Origin: Hyphomicrobiales bacterium
GTDB taxonomy: Bacteria; Pseudomonadota; Alphaproteobacteria; Rhizobiales; Rhizobiaceae
Assembly: GCA_900472295.1 (NCBI GenBank)
Contig: UCIA01000002.1
Location: 868,001-932,000 of the forward strand
Reading direction: 5' to 3'
DNA length: 64,000 nucleotides
The translations under genes were made by a program, and so were the position numbers. This document shows positions 27,572-38,418 of this stretch, piece by piece. Under the pieces are notes generated by a model. It ran no database searches. It saw nothing but the letters and a program-made list of their open reading frames with translations, and was not told the origin of the DNA. Every line of letters starts with the position of its first letter. Position 1 is the first letter of the stretch.

Positions 27572-29491
27572 CTAGATCGCGACCTGCGTGCCGATCTCGA
27601 CCACGCGTCCGGTCGGAATCTGGAAATATTCCGTCGCGTCGGCCGCCGTCCGCGCCAGCCCGATGAACAGCTTGTCCTGCCACACCGGCATGCCGGAATT
27701 GGGCGAGGCCTTGAGCGAGCGGCGCGACAGGAAGAACGAGGTCGTCATGATGTCGAACTTCCAGCCCTGCTTGCGGCAGATCGCCAGCGCGCGCGGAATG
27801 TTGGGCTGTTCCATATAGCCGAAGGTCAGCGTCACCCGCATGAACAGCTCGTTGACCGTCTCCATCTTGACGCGCTCGCTGTCGGGCACCACCGGCTGCG
27901 GCGCCGTCACCACGGACAGGATGACGTTCTGCTCGTGCAGCACCTTGTAGTGCTTCAGGCTGTGCATCAGCGCGGTCGGCGCGCTTTGCGGGTCGCTGGT
28001 CAGGAACACGGCGGTGCCCGACACCAGCTGCGGCTTCTTCTTCAACAGATTGCCGGCAAGGAAATCGAGCGGGATTTCGTTGCGGCGGGTCTTGTCGAAC
28101 AGATAGCGGCTGCCGCGCACCCAGGTCCACATCGCCAGCACAACGGTGAAGGCCACTGCCAGCGAGGCCCAGCCGCCTTCAAACACCTTGACGATGTTTG
28201 AGGCGAAGAAGCCGATGTCGATGAAGGCAAACAGCGCTGTCAGCGCCACCGCCACCCACAGCCGCCATTTCCAGATGCGCGTCATGACGACGAACAGCAG
28301 CACCGTCGTCACCAGCATGTTGCCGGTCACCGAGATGCCGTAGGCGGAGGCAAGCTTGCTCGATTCGCCGAAGCCGACCACCAGCAGCATCACCACCAGC
28401 GCCAGCAAAAGGTTGACGCGAGGCATATAGATCTGGCCGGACTGCCGTTCCGACGTGTGCAGGATTTCCAGGCGCGGCAGCATGTTGAGCTGCACCGCCT
28501 GCCTCGTCAGCGAGAAAGCGCCTGATATGACCGCCTGGCTGGCGATCACGGTTGCCGCTGTTGCAAGCACCACCATGGGTATCAGCGTCCAGCCCTGGTT
28601 CATCTCGAAGAAGGGATGGCCCACCACGCCGCCATGCTCCAGCACGAAGGCGCCCTGCCCGGCATAGTTGAGCAGCAGGCAAGGAAAAACGATCGCCAGC
28701 CAGGCGAGCACGATGGGCTTGCGGCCGAAATGGCCAAGATCGGCATAGAGCGCCTCGGCGCCGGTGACGGCGAGGAAGATGGCGCCGATCGTCACGAAGG
28801 CGACGTCGGGTGAATTGATCAGGAACGCGACGATGTAATGCGGGCTGACGGCCAGCAGGATTTCCGGATCGCTGATGATGTGGTTCAGGCCGGAAAGGCC
28901 GATGGCCAGGAACCAGACCGCCGTGATCGGGCCGAAGATCAGCGCCACGCCACCGGTTCCGAACCGCTGCACGGAAAAGACGATCGCCAGGATGACCAGC
29001 GTCAGCGGCACCACATAGGGCTCGAAGGCTGGCGTCACGACGTTCATGCCTTCGACCGCCGAAAGCACCGAGATTGCCGGCGTGATGACGGCGTCGCCAT
29101 AAAACAGCGAGGCGCCTACGATGCCGACGCCGAGGATCAACGCCGAGTGCTTTGGCAAACTGCCGCGTGCCAGTGCCATCAGCGACAGCACCCCGCCCTC
29201 GCCGCGGTTGTCTGCCCTGAGCACGAACATGATGTATTTGATGGTGACGATGATGGTCAACGACCAGATGATCAGCGACAGCACGCCGAGAATATCGCCG
29301 CGCTCGGCGACATTGCCGCCGGAGGAAGCATGCAACGCCTCACGGAACGCATAGATCGGGCTGGTGCCGATGTCGCCATAGACCACGCCGAGCGCGCCCA
29401 GCATCAGCACCTTGGTGCTATGCTGTTCGATTTCGGGATGGCTCGATTGTTCGACGGGTTCTGCCTCACTACCAGTATTGGTAAGGGCCAT
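27572..29491 (-). CDS. kup: Low-affinity potassium uptake protein Kup
   Basis: 639 residues from ATG 29491, with CGGAG about 8 nt upstream; an alternative GTG 9 bp earlier overlaps that site. Kup signatures are [23 protein letters not shown] near residue 30, [15 protein letters not shown] and [19 protein letters not shown]. About twelve transmembrane helices are followed by a cytoplasmic C-terminal domain of about 170 residues. It is a K+/H+ symporter of the KUP/HAK family. It is transcribed alone. Confidence 0.95.
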   Translation of the reverse strand: MALTNTGSEAEPVEQSSHPEIEQHSTKVLMLGALGVVYGDIGTSPIYAFREALHASSGGNVAERGDILGVLSLIIWSLTIIVTIKYIMFVLRADNRGEGGVLSLMALARGSLPKHSALILGVGIVGASLFYGDAVITPAISVLSAVEGMNVVTPAFEPYVVPLTLVILAIVFSVQRFGTGGVALIFGPITAVWFLAIGLSGLNHIISDPEILLAVSPHYIVAFLINSPDVAFVTIGAIFLAVTGAEALYADLGHFGRKPIVLAWLAIVFPCLLLNYAGQGAFVLEHGGVVGHPFFEMNQGWTLIPMVVLATAATVIASQAVISGAFSLTRQAVQLNMLPRLEILHTSERQSGQIYMPRVNLLLALVVMLLVVGFGESSKLASAYGISVTGNMLVTTVLLFVVMTRIWKWRLWVAVALTALFAFIDIGFFASNIVKVFEGGWASLAVAFTVVLAMWTWVRGSRYLFDKTRRNEIPLDFLAGNLLKKKPQLVSGTAVFLTSDPQSAPTALMHSLKHYKVLHEQNVILSVVTAPQPVVPDSERVKMETVNELFMRVTLTFGYMEQPNIPRALAICRKQGWKFDIMTTSFFLSRRSLKASPNSGMPVWQDKLFIGLARTAADATEYFQIPTGRVVEIGTQVAI

Positions 29492-29594
29492 GGACGACAC
29501 TCCGATAAGCGCGCGGTGCTCTACGCTTGCTGCAATGCAATATCAAGTGCCCTCAGGTAATGGCTGATATGCCGTAATGCCAGCCATGAGCCCT

Positions 29595-30335
29595 TTACCA
29601 TCCGCATGCCCTTAGGAACCGCCCCACCGTGCCCGCCATGCCATACTCCAACGCGTCGGCTGTCAACCCATGTCCGATAGACACTTCGGCCAATGCCGGG
29701 ATGCGCTTTGCCAATGGCGGCAGATTGGCCACCACCAGATCATGGCCGGCATTGACCTGAAGCCCGGCGGCAAGAGCCGCATCAGCGGTTTTTCCCAATC
29801 TTTCCAGTTCTTTCTGCGCCTTGGCGGAATCGGAATGGTAGCTGCCGTAAGGCCCCGTATAGAGCTCGATACGGTCGGCGCCGGTGTCGCGCGCGGCATT
29901 GACGCCGGCGGGGTCCGGATCGGAGAACAGCGACACGCGAAAGCCCCCTTTTTTCAGGCGCTTGACGATGGGGTTAAGGAACGCGGCCTCGGCGGCAAAG
30001 TTCCAGCCATGGTCGGAGGTGGCCTGCGCCGGATCGTCGGGCACCAGCGTCACCTGTTCTGGCTGGTGCTTTTCCACAAGCGCCAGAAAATCTTCGGTCG
30101 GATAGCCCTCGATGTTGAATTCCGCCTTCGGGAATTCGTCGTCGATCAGCGCCCGGATTTCCGGCAGGTCGGAATGCCTGGTGTGGCGCTCGTCGGGCCG
30201 TGGATGCACCGTCAGCCCGTGCGCGCCGGCGGCAAGGGCGAGGCGGCCAAGCCCGGTGACGCTCGGCCATGGCAGGTCGCGGCGGTTGCGCAGCATGGCG
30301 ATGGCGTTGAGGTTGACGGAAAGTTTTGCGGGCAT
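29595..30335 (-). CDS. pdxJ: Pyridoxine 5'-phosphate synthase
   Basis: 246 residues. The PdxJ barrel starts [38 protein letters not shown] is the phosphate-binding region, [14 protein letters not shown] and [16 protein letters not shown] follow, and HDLVVANL with [12 protein letters not shown] (His and glycine loop) closes the site. It condenses 1-deoxyxylulose 5-phosphate with 3-amino-1-hydroxyacetone phosphate in the DXP-dependent vitamin B6 pathway. Confidence 0.95.
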   Translation of the reverse strand: MPAKLSVNLNAIAMLRNRRDLPWPSVTGLGRLALAAGAHGLTVHPRPDERHTRHSDLPEIRALIDDEFPKAEFNIEGYPTEDFLALVEKHQPEQVTLVPDDPAQATSDHGWNFAAEAAFLNPIVKRLKKGGFRVSLFSDPDPAGVNAARDTGADRIELYTGPYGSYHSDSAKAQKELERLGKTADAALAAGLQVNAGHDLVVANLPPLAKRIPALAEVSIGHGLTADALEYGMAGTVGRFLRACGW

Positions 30336-30444
30336 GGCTGAGATCCGGCTGTTTTGCAGCGCATCTATACCGGCTTTGTTGGGAACAGACAGCGGCTTTC
30401 AGGTGTTCCAGTCAGGCAATCCATCGCAAGAGGAGAACCAGCCG

Positions 30445-30849
30445 ATGAATTTTCTTCAATCCGTGCCGGCGATCCGCCGTATCGAAACCGACCGTGAGGA
30501 CCTTTTCGCCATTGACGTCGTCGGCCATGTCTCAGCGGCAGACGGCGAAAATCTGTTCGGGTTGCTGGAGGCTGCCTACGCGCTTCACCCAAGAATCGAT
30601 GTCCTTGCGCGGTTGGTCGATCACGAGGGCGTCGACTGGACCGATGTGGACGACGAGACGCTGAAGCAAGGCACGGTGCATGCGCTCACGCATATCGCCC
30701 GCTGCGCGACGATTGGCGAGCCGGACTGGATAGCGGATGCGCAAAACTTCCTGCCGGCTTCACCGCCCATCGAATTCAGGCATTTCACGGCCGAGGATGA
30801 AGCAGACGCTTGGGCATGGCTGGGCGCCCAGCCGCTGTCGGTTACCTGA
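30445..30849 (+). CDS. SpoIIAA-like (STAS-fold) protein
   Basis: 134 residues from ATG 30445 after AGAGGAGA. The layout RRIETDREDLFAIDVVGHVSAADGENLFGLLEAAYALHPRIDVLARL followed by HARCATIGEPDWI-type sequence and a C-terminal FRHFTAEDEADAWAWL matches the SpoIIAA-like/DUF3478 family, small cytoplasmic proteins of unclear role. It is convergent with the RecD-like gene. Confidence 0.72.
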   Translation: MNFLQSVPAIRRIETDREDLFAIDVVGHVSAADGENLFGLLEAAYALHPRIDVLARLVDHEGVDWTDVDDETLKQGTVHALTHIARCATIGEPDWIADAQNFLPASPPIEFRHFTAEDEADAWAWLGAQPLSVT

Positions 30850-30857
30850 CGCCCCAG

Positions 30858-31985
30858 CTACCTGACAATCGTCAGCCGCTCGGCGGCGCGGGTGATGGCG
30901 GTGTAGAGCCAGCGCTGGCGGGTTTCCTTGAACGCCCAGCTTTCGTCGAACAGCACGACGTCGTTCCATTGCGAGCCCTGCGCCTTGTGCACGGTCAGCG
31001 CATAGCCATAGTCGAAATCGTCGAACCGCTTCTTCTGCTGCCACGGGATATCGGCGTCCGGATCCTCGAAGGCCGCCTTCAGCAGCTTGATCTTGGCGAC
31101 GCCGCGGTCGGGATCGTCCTCTTCCGGCGAGACCAAGAGGTTGATGCCGGGTTTCACCGTTTCGCGCGACGAGGTCATCACCTTCCACAGCGAGCCGTTG
31201 AGCAAGCCCTTGGCCGGGTCGTTGCGCAGGCAGACCAGCTTGTCGCCGGCCTGCGGATAGTCGGCATTGAAGCCTTTCAGCTCGCGCAGGCGCTGATTGT
31301 AGCGGCGCCGCGTACGGTTGGTGCCGACCAGCACCTGGTCGGCCTTCATCACCAGCTCCTGGGTGACGTCTTCCTTGCCGATCACCTGTGCGGACCCGTA
31401 GTCGCCGCGCATGAATTCGCGGCCCTCGCGCACGTCGAGCGCCAGCTGGATGATCGGATTGTCGCGCGCCTGGCGGTGAATCTCGGTCAAGAGCACATCC
31501 GGCTCGTGCTCGGTGAAGAAGCCGCCGCCCGAGATCGGCGGCAACTGCGCCGGATCGCCGAGCACCAGGATCGGCGTGCCGAAACTCAGGAGATCGCGGC
31601 CGAGCTGTTCGTCGACCATCGAGCATTCGTCGATGACCACCAGTTTTGCGCGCGAGATCGGGCTCTGACGGTTGAGCGAGAAGGTCGGCGACATCGAGGT
31701 CTTGCCGGTCACCTCGTCGGCAACCGATTCCTCGCCTTTCGGCCTATAGATCAGCGAATGGATGGTGCGGGCATTGACCGCGCCCTTGGAGCGCAGCACC
31801 TGCGCTGCCTTGCCGGTGAAGGCGGCGAACTGCACCTGGCCGTCGACATGTTCGGCAAAATAGCGCGCCAGCGTCGTCTTGCCGGTGCCGGCATAGCCGA
31901 ACAGCCGGAAGACCTGCGGGCGGCCCTCCTTGAGCCAGCGCGCAACCGCCTTCAGCGCCTCATCCTGTTGGGGAGAGAATTCCAT
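30858..31985 (-). CDS. RecD-like ATP-dependent DNA helicase (AAA family)
   Basis: 375 residues from ATG 31985 (MEFSPQQDEALKAVARWL). Superfamily 1B helicase motifs are present: Walker A GYAGTGKTT (30-38), motif II VVIDECSMVD, motif III LVLGDPAQLPPISGGGFF, then VHKAQGSQWNDV (motif V) and LYTAITRAAERL (motif VI). It is shorter than RecD2 and lacks N-terminal domains. In rhizobia it is usually annotated as an AAA/exonuclease V alpha-like protein. No recB or recC genes are nearby. Confidence 0.88.
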   Translation of the reverse strand: MEFSPQQDEALKAVARWLKEGRPQVFRLFGYAGTGKTTLARYFAEHVDGQVQFAAFTGKAAQVLRSKGAVNARTIHSLIYRPKGEESVADEVTGKTSMSPTFSLNRQSPISRAKLVVIDECSMVDEQLGRDLLSFGTPILVLGDPAQLPPISGGGFFTEHEPDVLLTEIHRQARDNPIIQLALDVREGREFMRGDYGSAQVIGKEDVTQELVMKADQVLVGTNRTRRRYNQRLRELKGFNADYPQAGDKLVCLRNDPAKGLLNGSLWKVMTSSRETVKPGINLLVSPEEDDPDRGVAKIKLLKAAFEDPDADIPWQQKKRFDDFDYGYALTVHKAQGSQWNDVVLFDESWAFKETRQRWLYTAITRAAERLTIVR

Positions 31986-32136
31986 CAGCGCGAGAGACCG
32001 GATTCGCAAGGGAAAAACAAGGCCGCCACCATCAATGCCTGAGATGGCGCCGCCGCCCGCCTCCAGTCGTACAAACTATCAGGCAGAGAACGGAACGTAA
32101 AGGGAACAAACAAAGAGCAGTCACAACCCTGTCTGA

Positions 32137-32493
32137 TCACACCCCGTCGGCCTGCCCGGGATCATTCTCCAGCAAAATCGGCTTGCCATGCGGCGTCGCA
32201 TGCGCGGCGCGTTCCCAGGCGGCGGCGAGCGTGTCGACATCGCTCTTGCCGGCGACGCCCTTGGCCGCCAGCAGCGTTTCCAGCGCCGCCAGCCAATGCT
32301 CGTAATAATCGTGACCGTCGCTTGCGGCGCCCGGCTTCTTCACCTCGGCAGACAGCGCATCGGCCCATTCGCTCCACGAAAACAAGCCCTTGTCGTGCAG
32401 CGCAACCGTCATGGCGAAGGCTTCGGCCTGCCAGGGCTCGGAAAACACCGGCTCGTCGAGACCTCCAGGTAATGCGCCGTCATGCCGGCTCAA
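32137..32493 (-). CDS. Nitrile hydratase accessory (activator) protein
   Basis: 118 residues. The best start is TTG 32493, with GGGAGAG 5 nt upstream and overlapping the end of the beta-subunit gene by 14 bp. The sequence [44 protein letters not shown] is typical of the small nitrile hydratase activators (P14K/NhlE type), which resemble the beta-subunit N-terminus. They help load cobalt into, or oxidise the Cys ligands of, the alpha subunit. Third gene of the alpha-beta-activator operon. Confidence 0.88.
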   Translation of the reverse strand: MSRHDGALPGGLDEPVFSEPWQAEAFAMTVALHDKGLFSWSEWADALSAEVKKPGAASDGHDYYEHWLAALETLLAAKGVAGKSDVDTLAAAWERAAHATPHGKPILLENDPGQADGV

Positions 32494-33139
32494 GATAGCT
32501 CTCCCAGGCATCGATGGAGACGGCAAGCGTCGGGTCGGCGCCCTCGCCCCAGATCTCGGCGCCGTCGAAAACCACGGTATAGACCCATTGCGGGTTTTCG
32601 CCCTGGCCACGCGCGTTGCTGTCGGGGAAGACGAAGCCGTCACGCACTGCCTCGATAACTCCGCGCTTGTCGCGCGCATAGCGCGGCAGGCGCGTGTGGC
32701 CGGTCGGATTGAAATTCTTCGTCCGCACCGGATCGCCGGCCTTGAACCGCGCCGGCGTCGCAACCGGACGATCGCAAGGGCCGCCCTTGGCCAGCACCGC
32801 CGGCACGTTCTCCGCCTTCAGCACCCTCTTGGGCGTCGCCGCCGGATCGACCGCCCGGCCCTCGGCCAGATCGCGCTCGCTGACGAAGCCATGGCGCTTC
32901 AGCAGCACCTCCAACGCCTTGATCCAGATCTGGTAGTAGCTCGACGAATAGTAGACGGCGGGATGCAGCGATTCGCGCGCATGTCTACTCTCGTCGATGT
33001 TCCAGGCGCCCATCGAGCCGGCGGTCAAAGTCACGCCAAGCGCCCGCCTCTCCCATGCGGCATGGAAGTAAGGTTCATCCTTTTCGGGCGCGACCGGCCC
33101 GAACCCCATCTGCCCGCCGAGATCGTGCGGTCCGTTCAT
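32480..33139 (-). CDS. nthB: Nitrile hydratase subunit beta
   Basis: 219 residues from ATG 33139, which overlaps the alpha stop (ATGA). [16 protein letters not shown] at the start, [19 protein letters not shown] in the middle and the C-terminal SH3-like barrel ([28 protein letters not shown] then [12 protein letters not shown]) are diagnostic. With the alpha subunit it forms the metalloenzyme that hydrates nitriles to amides. Confidence 0.95.
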   Translation of the reverse strand: MNGPHDLGGQMGFGPVAPEKDEPYFHAAWERRALGVTLTAGSMGAWNIDESRHARESLHPAVYYSSSYYQIWIKALEVLLKRHGFVSERDLAEGRAVDPAATPKRVLKAENVPAVLAKGGPCDRPVATPARFKAGDPVRTKNFNPTGHTRLPRYARDKRGVIEAVRDGFVFPDSNARGQGENPQWVYTVVFDGAEIWGEGADPTLAVSIDAWESYLEPA

Positions 33140-33741
33140 GCCGGCTCCCTCGCGAGGCCCGTACCGATCATCGCGTCGCGGCTGACCAGTTCGGCGAGCT
33201 GTTCCTCGCTCCAGCCCTCGGTGCCTTCGGGCCGCATCGGCACCACGAGGTAGCGCAGCTCGGCGGTCGAATCCCAGACGCGGATTTTTTTGTCCGCCGG
33301 CAAGGTCAGGCCGAATTCTTCCAGCACGCCGCGCGGATCGATCACCGCCCGCGAGCGATAAGGCGGTGCCTTGTACCAGACCGGCGGCAGGCCGAGCACC
33401 GACCACGGATAGCAGGAGCAGAGCGTGCAGACGACGAGGTTGTGCGTCTCCTCCGAGTTGAACACCGCCTGCATGTGCTCGCCCTGGCGGCCGGTATAGC
33501 TCAGCGAAGCGATCGCTTCCGTCGCATCGCGCTTCAGCCACTCGGCATAGGCCGGATCGCTCCAGGCCTTCGCCACCACCCTGGCGCCGTTGCGCGGCCC
33601 GATCTTGGTCTCGTAGGTGTCGACGATGACGTCGATCGCCGCCGGATCGATCAGGCCTTTTTCGGTAAGGATGGTTTCCAGCGCGCGCACGCGGGCCGCA
33701 AACGGATCGAGTTCGTTGTCGTGGTCATGATCATGGGACAT
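33136..33741 (-). CDS. nthA: Nitrile hydratase subunit alpha, cobalt type
   Basis: 201 residues. The metal-binding loop [18 protein letters not shown] has Cys105, Cys108 and Cys110; the Thr in C-T-L-C-S-C marks the non-corrinoid cobalt subclass (iron enzymes have Ser there). [16 protein letters not shown] sequence and the C-terminal [20 protein letters not shown] are normal. The N-terminus is His/Asp-rich ([10 protein letters not shown]). Order alpha-beta-activator is as expected for the cobalt type. No amidase gene is adjacent. Confidence 0.95.
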   Translation of the reverse strand: MSHDHDHDNELDPFAARVRALETILTEKGLIDPAAIDVIVDTYETKIGPRNGARVVAKAWSDPAYAEWLKRDATEAIASLSYTGRQGEHMQAVFNSEETHNLVVCTLCSCYPWSVLGLPPVWYKAPPYRSRAVIDPRGVLEEFGLTLPADKKIRVWDSTAELRYLVVPMRPEGTEGWSEEQLAELVSRDAMIGTGLAREPA

Positions 33742-33804
33742 GACCGCAGATTAGGATTGCCGGCCCATGGCCGCAAGCATGACGGCTTGGGCCAGAGGCG
33801 CCGC

Positions 33805-36800
33805 TTATTCGGCGGCGGCCTTCTGGGGTTCGACGAGCCGGTCGTCGGGGCCGAACAGCGAAGCCTGCTCGCCGGTCTCGACGGCATGCAGCGCCGGCCT
33901 GTTCCTTTTCGAGGAGAAGAAGCTCATCACCCAGCCGGAGAAATTCTCGAAATAGACATAGATCACCGGCGTGACGAACAGCGTCAGCGCCTGCGAAGCC
34001 AACAGACCGCCGACGACGGCGACGCCCAATGGCTGCCGAAGTTCCGCACTGGCGCCGGTGCCGAGCGCGATCGGGAACGTGCCCATCAGCGCCGCCAGCG
34101 TCGTCATCATGATCGGCCGGAACCGCATCAGGCAGGCCTTGTGGATGGACTCCTTGGCCGACATGCCTTCTCGTCGCAGTTCCAGCGCGACGTCGACCAT
34201 CATGATACCGTTCTTCTTGACGATGCCGATCAGCATCAGAATGCCGATCACCGCGATGACCGACAGGTCCATGCCGGCAAAGCGCAGCGCCACCACCGCG
34301 CCCAGCACCGCCGAAGGCAGGCCGGTCAGAATGGTCAGCGGATGGATGAAGCTCTCATAGAGAATGCCGAGCACGATATAGATGGTCAGGATGGCGCCGC
34401 CGATGAGCAGACCCTGATTGGCCAGCGAATCCTGGAAGGTTTTCGCCGTGCCGGCAAAGCTGGTCGAGATTGCCGGCGGCATGCCGATCTGCTCTTTCAG
34501 CGCATCGATGCGGGTCACGCTGTCGCCCAGCGCCACGCCTGGCGGCAGATTGTAGGAGATGGTGACGGCCGGAAGCTGGCCGAGCTGATTGACGGTCAGC
34601 GCGCCAGCGGTGCGGTCGACGCGGGCAAAGGCGCCGAGCGGCACCAGGCTGCCGCTGGCCGTCCGCATCTGGATGGCCAGCATGCGCTCGGGCGACCATT
34701 CGATCTTGGGGTCGAGCTCGGTGATGACTTCGTAGCTGTCGGCCGAGCCGAAGATCGTCGACACCTGGTCGGTGCCGAAGCCGCCATAGAGGGCGGTGCG
34801 CAGCGTGTCGGTATCGATGCCGAGCTGGGCGGCCTTGTCGCGGTCCACCACCAGTGATGCCTGCAGCGCATTGTTCTGCAGATCGCTGGTGACGTCGGCG
34901 AAGACAGCATGGTCGGCCGCCATCGCGTCATTCATCTTCTGCGCCCATATATCGGTCTGGCCGGTATCGAGGCCCTGGACCACGAGCTGGTAGGCGCTGG
35001 CCGAAGAGCGCGCGCCAAGCCGCAGATTCTGCACCGGCTGCATGTAGGTCTCGATACCCGCCACTCCGGCCAGTTGCCGCCTCAGATCCGCAAGCACCTT
35101 TTCGATATCGGGGCGCTGGGCCTTGTCCTTGAGCTGGACGAAAAGCTGCCCCTGATTTAGCGCATTGCTGCCGCTGCCCGCCGACCACGCGACATGGTCG
35201 ACATAGGGCGAATGCGAGAAGACGCTGGCCACCTGCCCCTGCAGCTTGGCCATGGCGTCGAACGATATGTCCTGGCGCGCAATCGTCGTCACCGAGATCT
35301 GGCCGATATCCTCCTGCGGGAAGAAGCCCTTCGGCGAGACCTCGATCAGCCACACCGACCCTGCCGCGGTGCCGACGAAGACCAGGAACACCAGAAATGT
35401 GTGGCGCAGGCAGAAGGTCAAAAGCCGGTCATAGCCGCGTGTGACGAAGTCCTGCTTGTGGCCAGGGCCATGCTTGTCGCGGTCGGCCTTCGTCACCGTG
35501 AGCAGCCGCGAGCACAGCATCGGCGTCAGCGTCAGCGACACGAACATCGAGGCCAGGATGGCGACCGTCACCACGACGGCGAACTCGTTGAAGATGCGCC
35601 CGATCACGCCGCCCATCAGCAGCACCGGGATGAACACGGCCACCAGCGAGATCGAGATCGAAATAATGGTGAAGCCGATTTCGCGCGCACCCTTCATCGA
35701 TGCGTCGAACGCCGACAGCCCGTCCTCCTCCATGTGTCGAAAAATGTTCTCCAGCATCACGATGGCATCGTCGACGACGAGGCCGACGGCGAGCGTCAGG
35801 CCCATCAGCGAAATGTTGTCGATGGAAAAGCCGAACAGGAACATCGCGCCGAGCGTGGCGATCAGCGAGATCGGCACCGCCACGGCGGGGATGATGGTTG
35901 CCGTCACCCGGCGCAGGAACACGAAGATCACCATGACCACCAAGGCGATGGTCAACAGCAGCGTGAACTGCACGTCGTCGACGGCCTGCCGGATCGAGGT
36001 CGAGCGGTCATTGAGCAGCTTGATGTCGGCGGCAGCCGGCATCTGCTCCCTGAAGGATGGCAGCATCGCCTTGACCTTGTCGACGACGTCGACCGTGTTG
36101 GCGTCGGGCTGCCGCTGCACGGCCATGATGATGGCGCGGGTGCCGTCATACCAGCTCGCCGTCGTCGTGGTCTGCACGGAATCGACGACGCGGGTCACCT
36201 CGCCCAGCCGCACCGGATGGCCGTCCTTGGTGGCGATGATCAGGTTGGAAAAACCCGCAGCGTCGGTCAGCTGCGTGTTGGCCGTAATGGTCAGCTGCTG
36301 CTTGTCGTTCTGCAGCACGCCGAGCGGGGTGTTGCTGTTGGCCGATGCAACCGCCGTCTGCAACTGGTCGATCGAGATGCCGCGTGCGGCAAGCGCGGTC
36401 GGATCGATCTGGATGCGCACCGCATATTTCTGCTGGCCGTAGATCGACACCTGCGCCACGCCGTCGAGGGTCGACAGCGACGGCGAGATGACGTTTTCGG
36501 CAAAGGCGTCGAGGTCGGTCAACGGAACCGTGTCGCTGACCAGCGACATCAAAAGAATAGGCGCGTCGGCGGGATTGACCTTGCGATAGCTCGGCGGGCT
36601 GGTCATTTCCGGCGGCAGCGATTTTTGCGTACGCGCGATCGCCGCTTGAACATCGGCGGCGGCCGCGTCGATGTCGCGGTTGAGCACGAACTGGATGGCG
36701 ATCGAGGTCTGGCCAAGCGAGTTGGTGGTCGAAATGGAATCGATGCCGGCAATCGTCGCGAACTGCTTGATCAGCGGCGTCGCAACCGAAGTCGCCATGG

Positions 36801-36969
36801 TTTCGGGCGAAGCCCCGGGCAGCGACGCCGAGACGTTGACGACCGGAAATTCGGCGCTCGGCAGTGCAGCCACCGGCAGGAACTTGTAGGCAAACAGCCC
36901 GCCCAGCACGAGGGCGAACGACATCAACAGCGTCGCGACAGGCCTTCTTATGCAGAATTCGGAAATCAT
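33805..36969 (-). CDS. RND efflux transporter permease (HAE1 type)
   Basis: 1054 residues. Typical N-terminus ISEFCIRRPVATLLMSFALVLGG and two repeats of one plus five transmembrane helices with two large periplasmic loops. Conserved helix-4 sequence LMGLTLAVGLVVDDAIVMLENI carries the proton-relay Asp pair. The second half has GIVKKNGIMMVDVALELRREG and RFRPIMMTTLAALMGTFPIALGTG. It overlaps the adaptor gene by 4 bp. A proton-driven multidrug-type exporter; substrates unknown. No outer-membrane factor gene is adjacent. Confidence 0.94.
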   Translation of the reverse strand: MISEFCIRRPVATLLMSFALVLGGLFAYKFLPVAALPSAEFPVVNVSASLPGASPETMATSVATPLIKQFATIAGIDSISTTNSLGQTSIAIQFVLNRDIDAAAADVQAAIARTQKSLPPEMTSPPSYRKVNPADAPILLMSLVSDTVPLTDLDAFAENVISPSLSTLDGVAQVSIYGQQKYAVRIQIDPTALAARGISIDQLQTAVASANSNTPLGVLQNDKQQLTITANTQLTDAAGFSNLIIATKDGHPVRLGEVTRVVDSVQTTTTASWYDGTRAIIMAVQRQPDANTVDVVDKVKAMLPSFREQMPAAADIKLLNDRSTSIRQAVDDVQFTLLLTIALVVMVIFVFLRRVTATIIPAVAVPISLIATLGAMFLFGFSIDNISLMGLTLAVGLVVDDAIVMLENIFRHMEEDGLSAFDASMKGAREIGFTIISISISLVAVFIPVLLMGGVIGRIFNEFAVVVTVAILASMFVSLTLTPMLCSRLLTVTKADRDKHGPGHKQDFVTRGYDRLLTFCLRHTFLVFLVFVGTAAGSVWLIEVSPKGFFPQEDIGQISVTTIARQDISFDAMAKLQGQVASVFSHSPYVDHVAWSAGSGSNALNQGQLFVQLKDKAQRPDIEKVLADLRRQLAGVAGIETYMQPVQNLRLGARSSASAYQLVVQGLDTGQTDIWAQKMNDAMAADHAVFADVTSDLQNNALQASLVVDRDKAAQLGIDTDTLRTALYGGFGTDQVSTIFGSADSYEVITELDPKIEWSPERMLAIQMRTASGSLVPLGAFARVDRTAGALTVNQLGQLPAVTISYNLPPGVALGDSVTRIDALKEQIGMPPAISTSFAGTAKTFQDSLANQGLLIGGAILTIYIVLGILYESFIHPLTILTGLPSAVLGAVVALRFAGMDLSVIAVIGILMLIGIVKKNGIMMVDVALELRREGMSAKESIHKACLMRFRPIMMTTLAALMGTFPIALGTGASAELRQPLGVAVVGGLLASQALTLFVTPVIYVYFENFSGWVMSFFSSKRNRPALHAVETGEQASLFGPDDRLVEPQKAAAE

Positions 36970-38273
36970 TGGGCGGCAGCCTTCTCGGCTTCGGCAACCT
37001 TTGGTCCGGCCTGATCACCACCGCTGGCCGTCGCCTTGCCTTCATGCACGGCGGCGCCGTCCTTCAGCCTGGTCTGGCCTTCGACAACCACCTTCTCGCC
37101 TGACTTGACGCCTTGGCTGATGGCGCTGTTTTCGCCTTCGGTCAGCGCCACCTGCACCGGCCGCATCTCGACCGTATTGTCCGGTTTCACGACATAGACG
37201 AACGGCCCCTTCTGGCTGGGCTGGACCGCGACCGTCGGGACGGACGTCATCTGCGGCATGATGCCGGCTTCGAGCACGACATTCACATATTGGCCGGGCC
37301 ACAGCGACAGATCGGCATTGGGAATGCTTGCCCGCGTCGCAATGGTGCCGGACGCGGTGTCGACGCTGGAATCGACGAAGTCGAGCGTGCCCTTGCCGAT
37401 CGGTGTCGGGTCGCCATCCTTGGTCAGCGTCACCGCATTTTGCTGGGGGTTGGCCAGCGCCTTGTGCAGCAGCGCCAGATTGCTTTCCGGCAGGTTGAAG
37501 TTGACCTGCAGCGGATCCATCTGGGTGATCGTCACCAGCGGTGTCGCCGTGGTCGAGTTGCCGTTGCTTAACGTGACGAGGTCGCCGACGGAAACATTGA
37601 CCGCGCCCAGCCGCCCGGCAATCGGCGCCTTGATGCTGGCGAAGCCGAGCTGGACATTGTCGGCGTCTATCGTTGCCTTGTCGGCATCGACGGTGGCGGC
37701 AGCCGCTTTCTGCGCCGCCACTGCCTGATCATAGGTCTGTTGCGTGCCGGCCTGCTTGACGACAAGGTCCTTGGCACGTTGAAGATCGGAGCCTGAGCTG
37801 ATGAGCAATGCCTGGTCTTTGGCCAGCGTCGCCTGGTCCTTGGCCAGTTGCGCCTTCAGCGCCCGGTCGTCGAGCGAGAATAGCAAGTCGCCCACCTTCA
37901 CCATCTGCCCGTCCTTGACGTCGATCGACACGATCTGGCTGGACACGCGCGCATTGATGTTGACCACCGCCGGCGACGACACGAAGCCGATGGCGTAGCG
38001 GCGGATAGGGAAATCGGCCGTTGTCGCGGTGGCCGAAACGATCGAGGCCGAACGGGCGCCATTGCCGCCGGCGCCGGATTTGCCTGAGCCCGATTTGTTC
38101 GAGCCCGATTTTCCGGAGTTATCCGATCCAGCCGGCTTGTCCGCCGCCGCCGTCTGCTTTGCGCCGGGCAGCATCTGTTGAAGATTGGCCATCGCACCGG
38201 GCGAAAAATAGACCCATGCCGCGGCGACGCAGGCCGCTGCCACAACCACCGCCAGACCAACTTTTCCGCGCAT
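36966..38273 (-). CDS. RND efflux periplasmic adaptor
   Basis: 435 residues from ATG 38273; in-frame TTG codons upstream are less likely. An N-terminal membrane anchor (VGLAVVVAAACVAAAWVYF) is followed by a Ser/Gly/Lys-rich linker (GKSGSNKSGSGKSGAGGNG), then lipoyl and hairpin domains (ARVSSQIVSIDVKDGQMVKVGDLLF) and beta-barrel segments. It couples the downstream RND permease to an outer-membrane channel. Confidence 0.92.
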   Translation of the reverse strand: MRGKVGLAVVVAAACVAAAWVYFSPGAMANLQQMLPGAKQTAAADKPAGSDNSGKSGSNKSGSGKSGAGGNGARSASIVSATATTADFPIRRYAIGFVSSPAVVNINARVSSQIVSIDVKDGQMVKVGDLLFSLDDRALKAQLAKDQATLAKDQALLISSGSDLQRAKDLVVKQAGTQQTYDQAVAAQKAAAATVDADKATIDADNVQLGFASIKAPIAGRLGAVNVSVGDLVTLSNGNSTTATPLVTITQMDPLQVNFNLPESNLALLHKALANPQQNAVTLTKDGDPTPIGKGTLDFVDSSVDTASGTIATRASIPNADLSLWPGQYVNVVLEAGIMPQMTSVPTVAVQPSQKGPFVYVVKPDNTVEMRPVQVALTEGENSAISQGVKSGEKVVVEGQTRLKDGAAVHEGKATASGGDQAGPKVAEAEKAAAQ

Positions 38274-38418
38274 CGACAACAAGCCCTATCAACCCGACAC
38301 GCCGAATCCGGTGGTCTCATTCAATCGCAAATCACGGCGCCTTGCCGCGATTTCGCGGAAGTAGATAGGACGCACCTTTGTCGGAAAAGGGCCAAAACGC
38401 GGCATTACGAAGATTTAA

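Noticed and set aside
35194..37014. 606-codon open frame on the plus strand
   Set aside because: Antisense to the RND permease; very rich in His, Arg and Asp without pattern.
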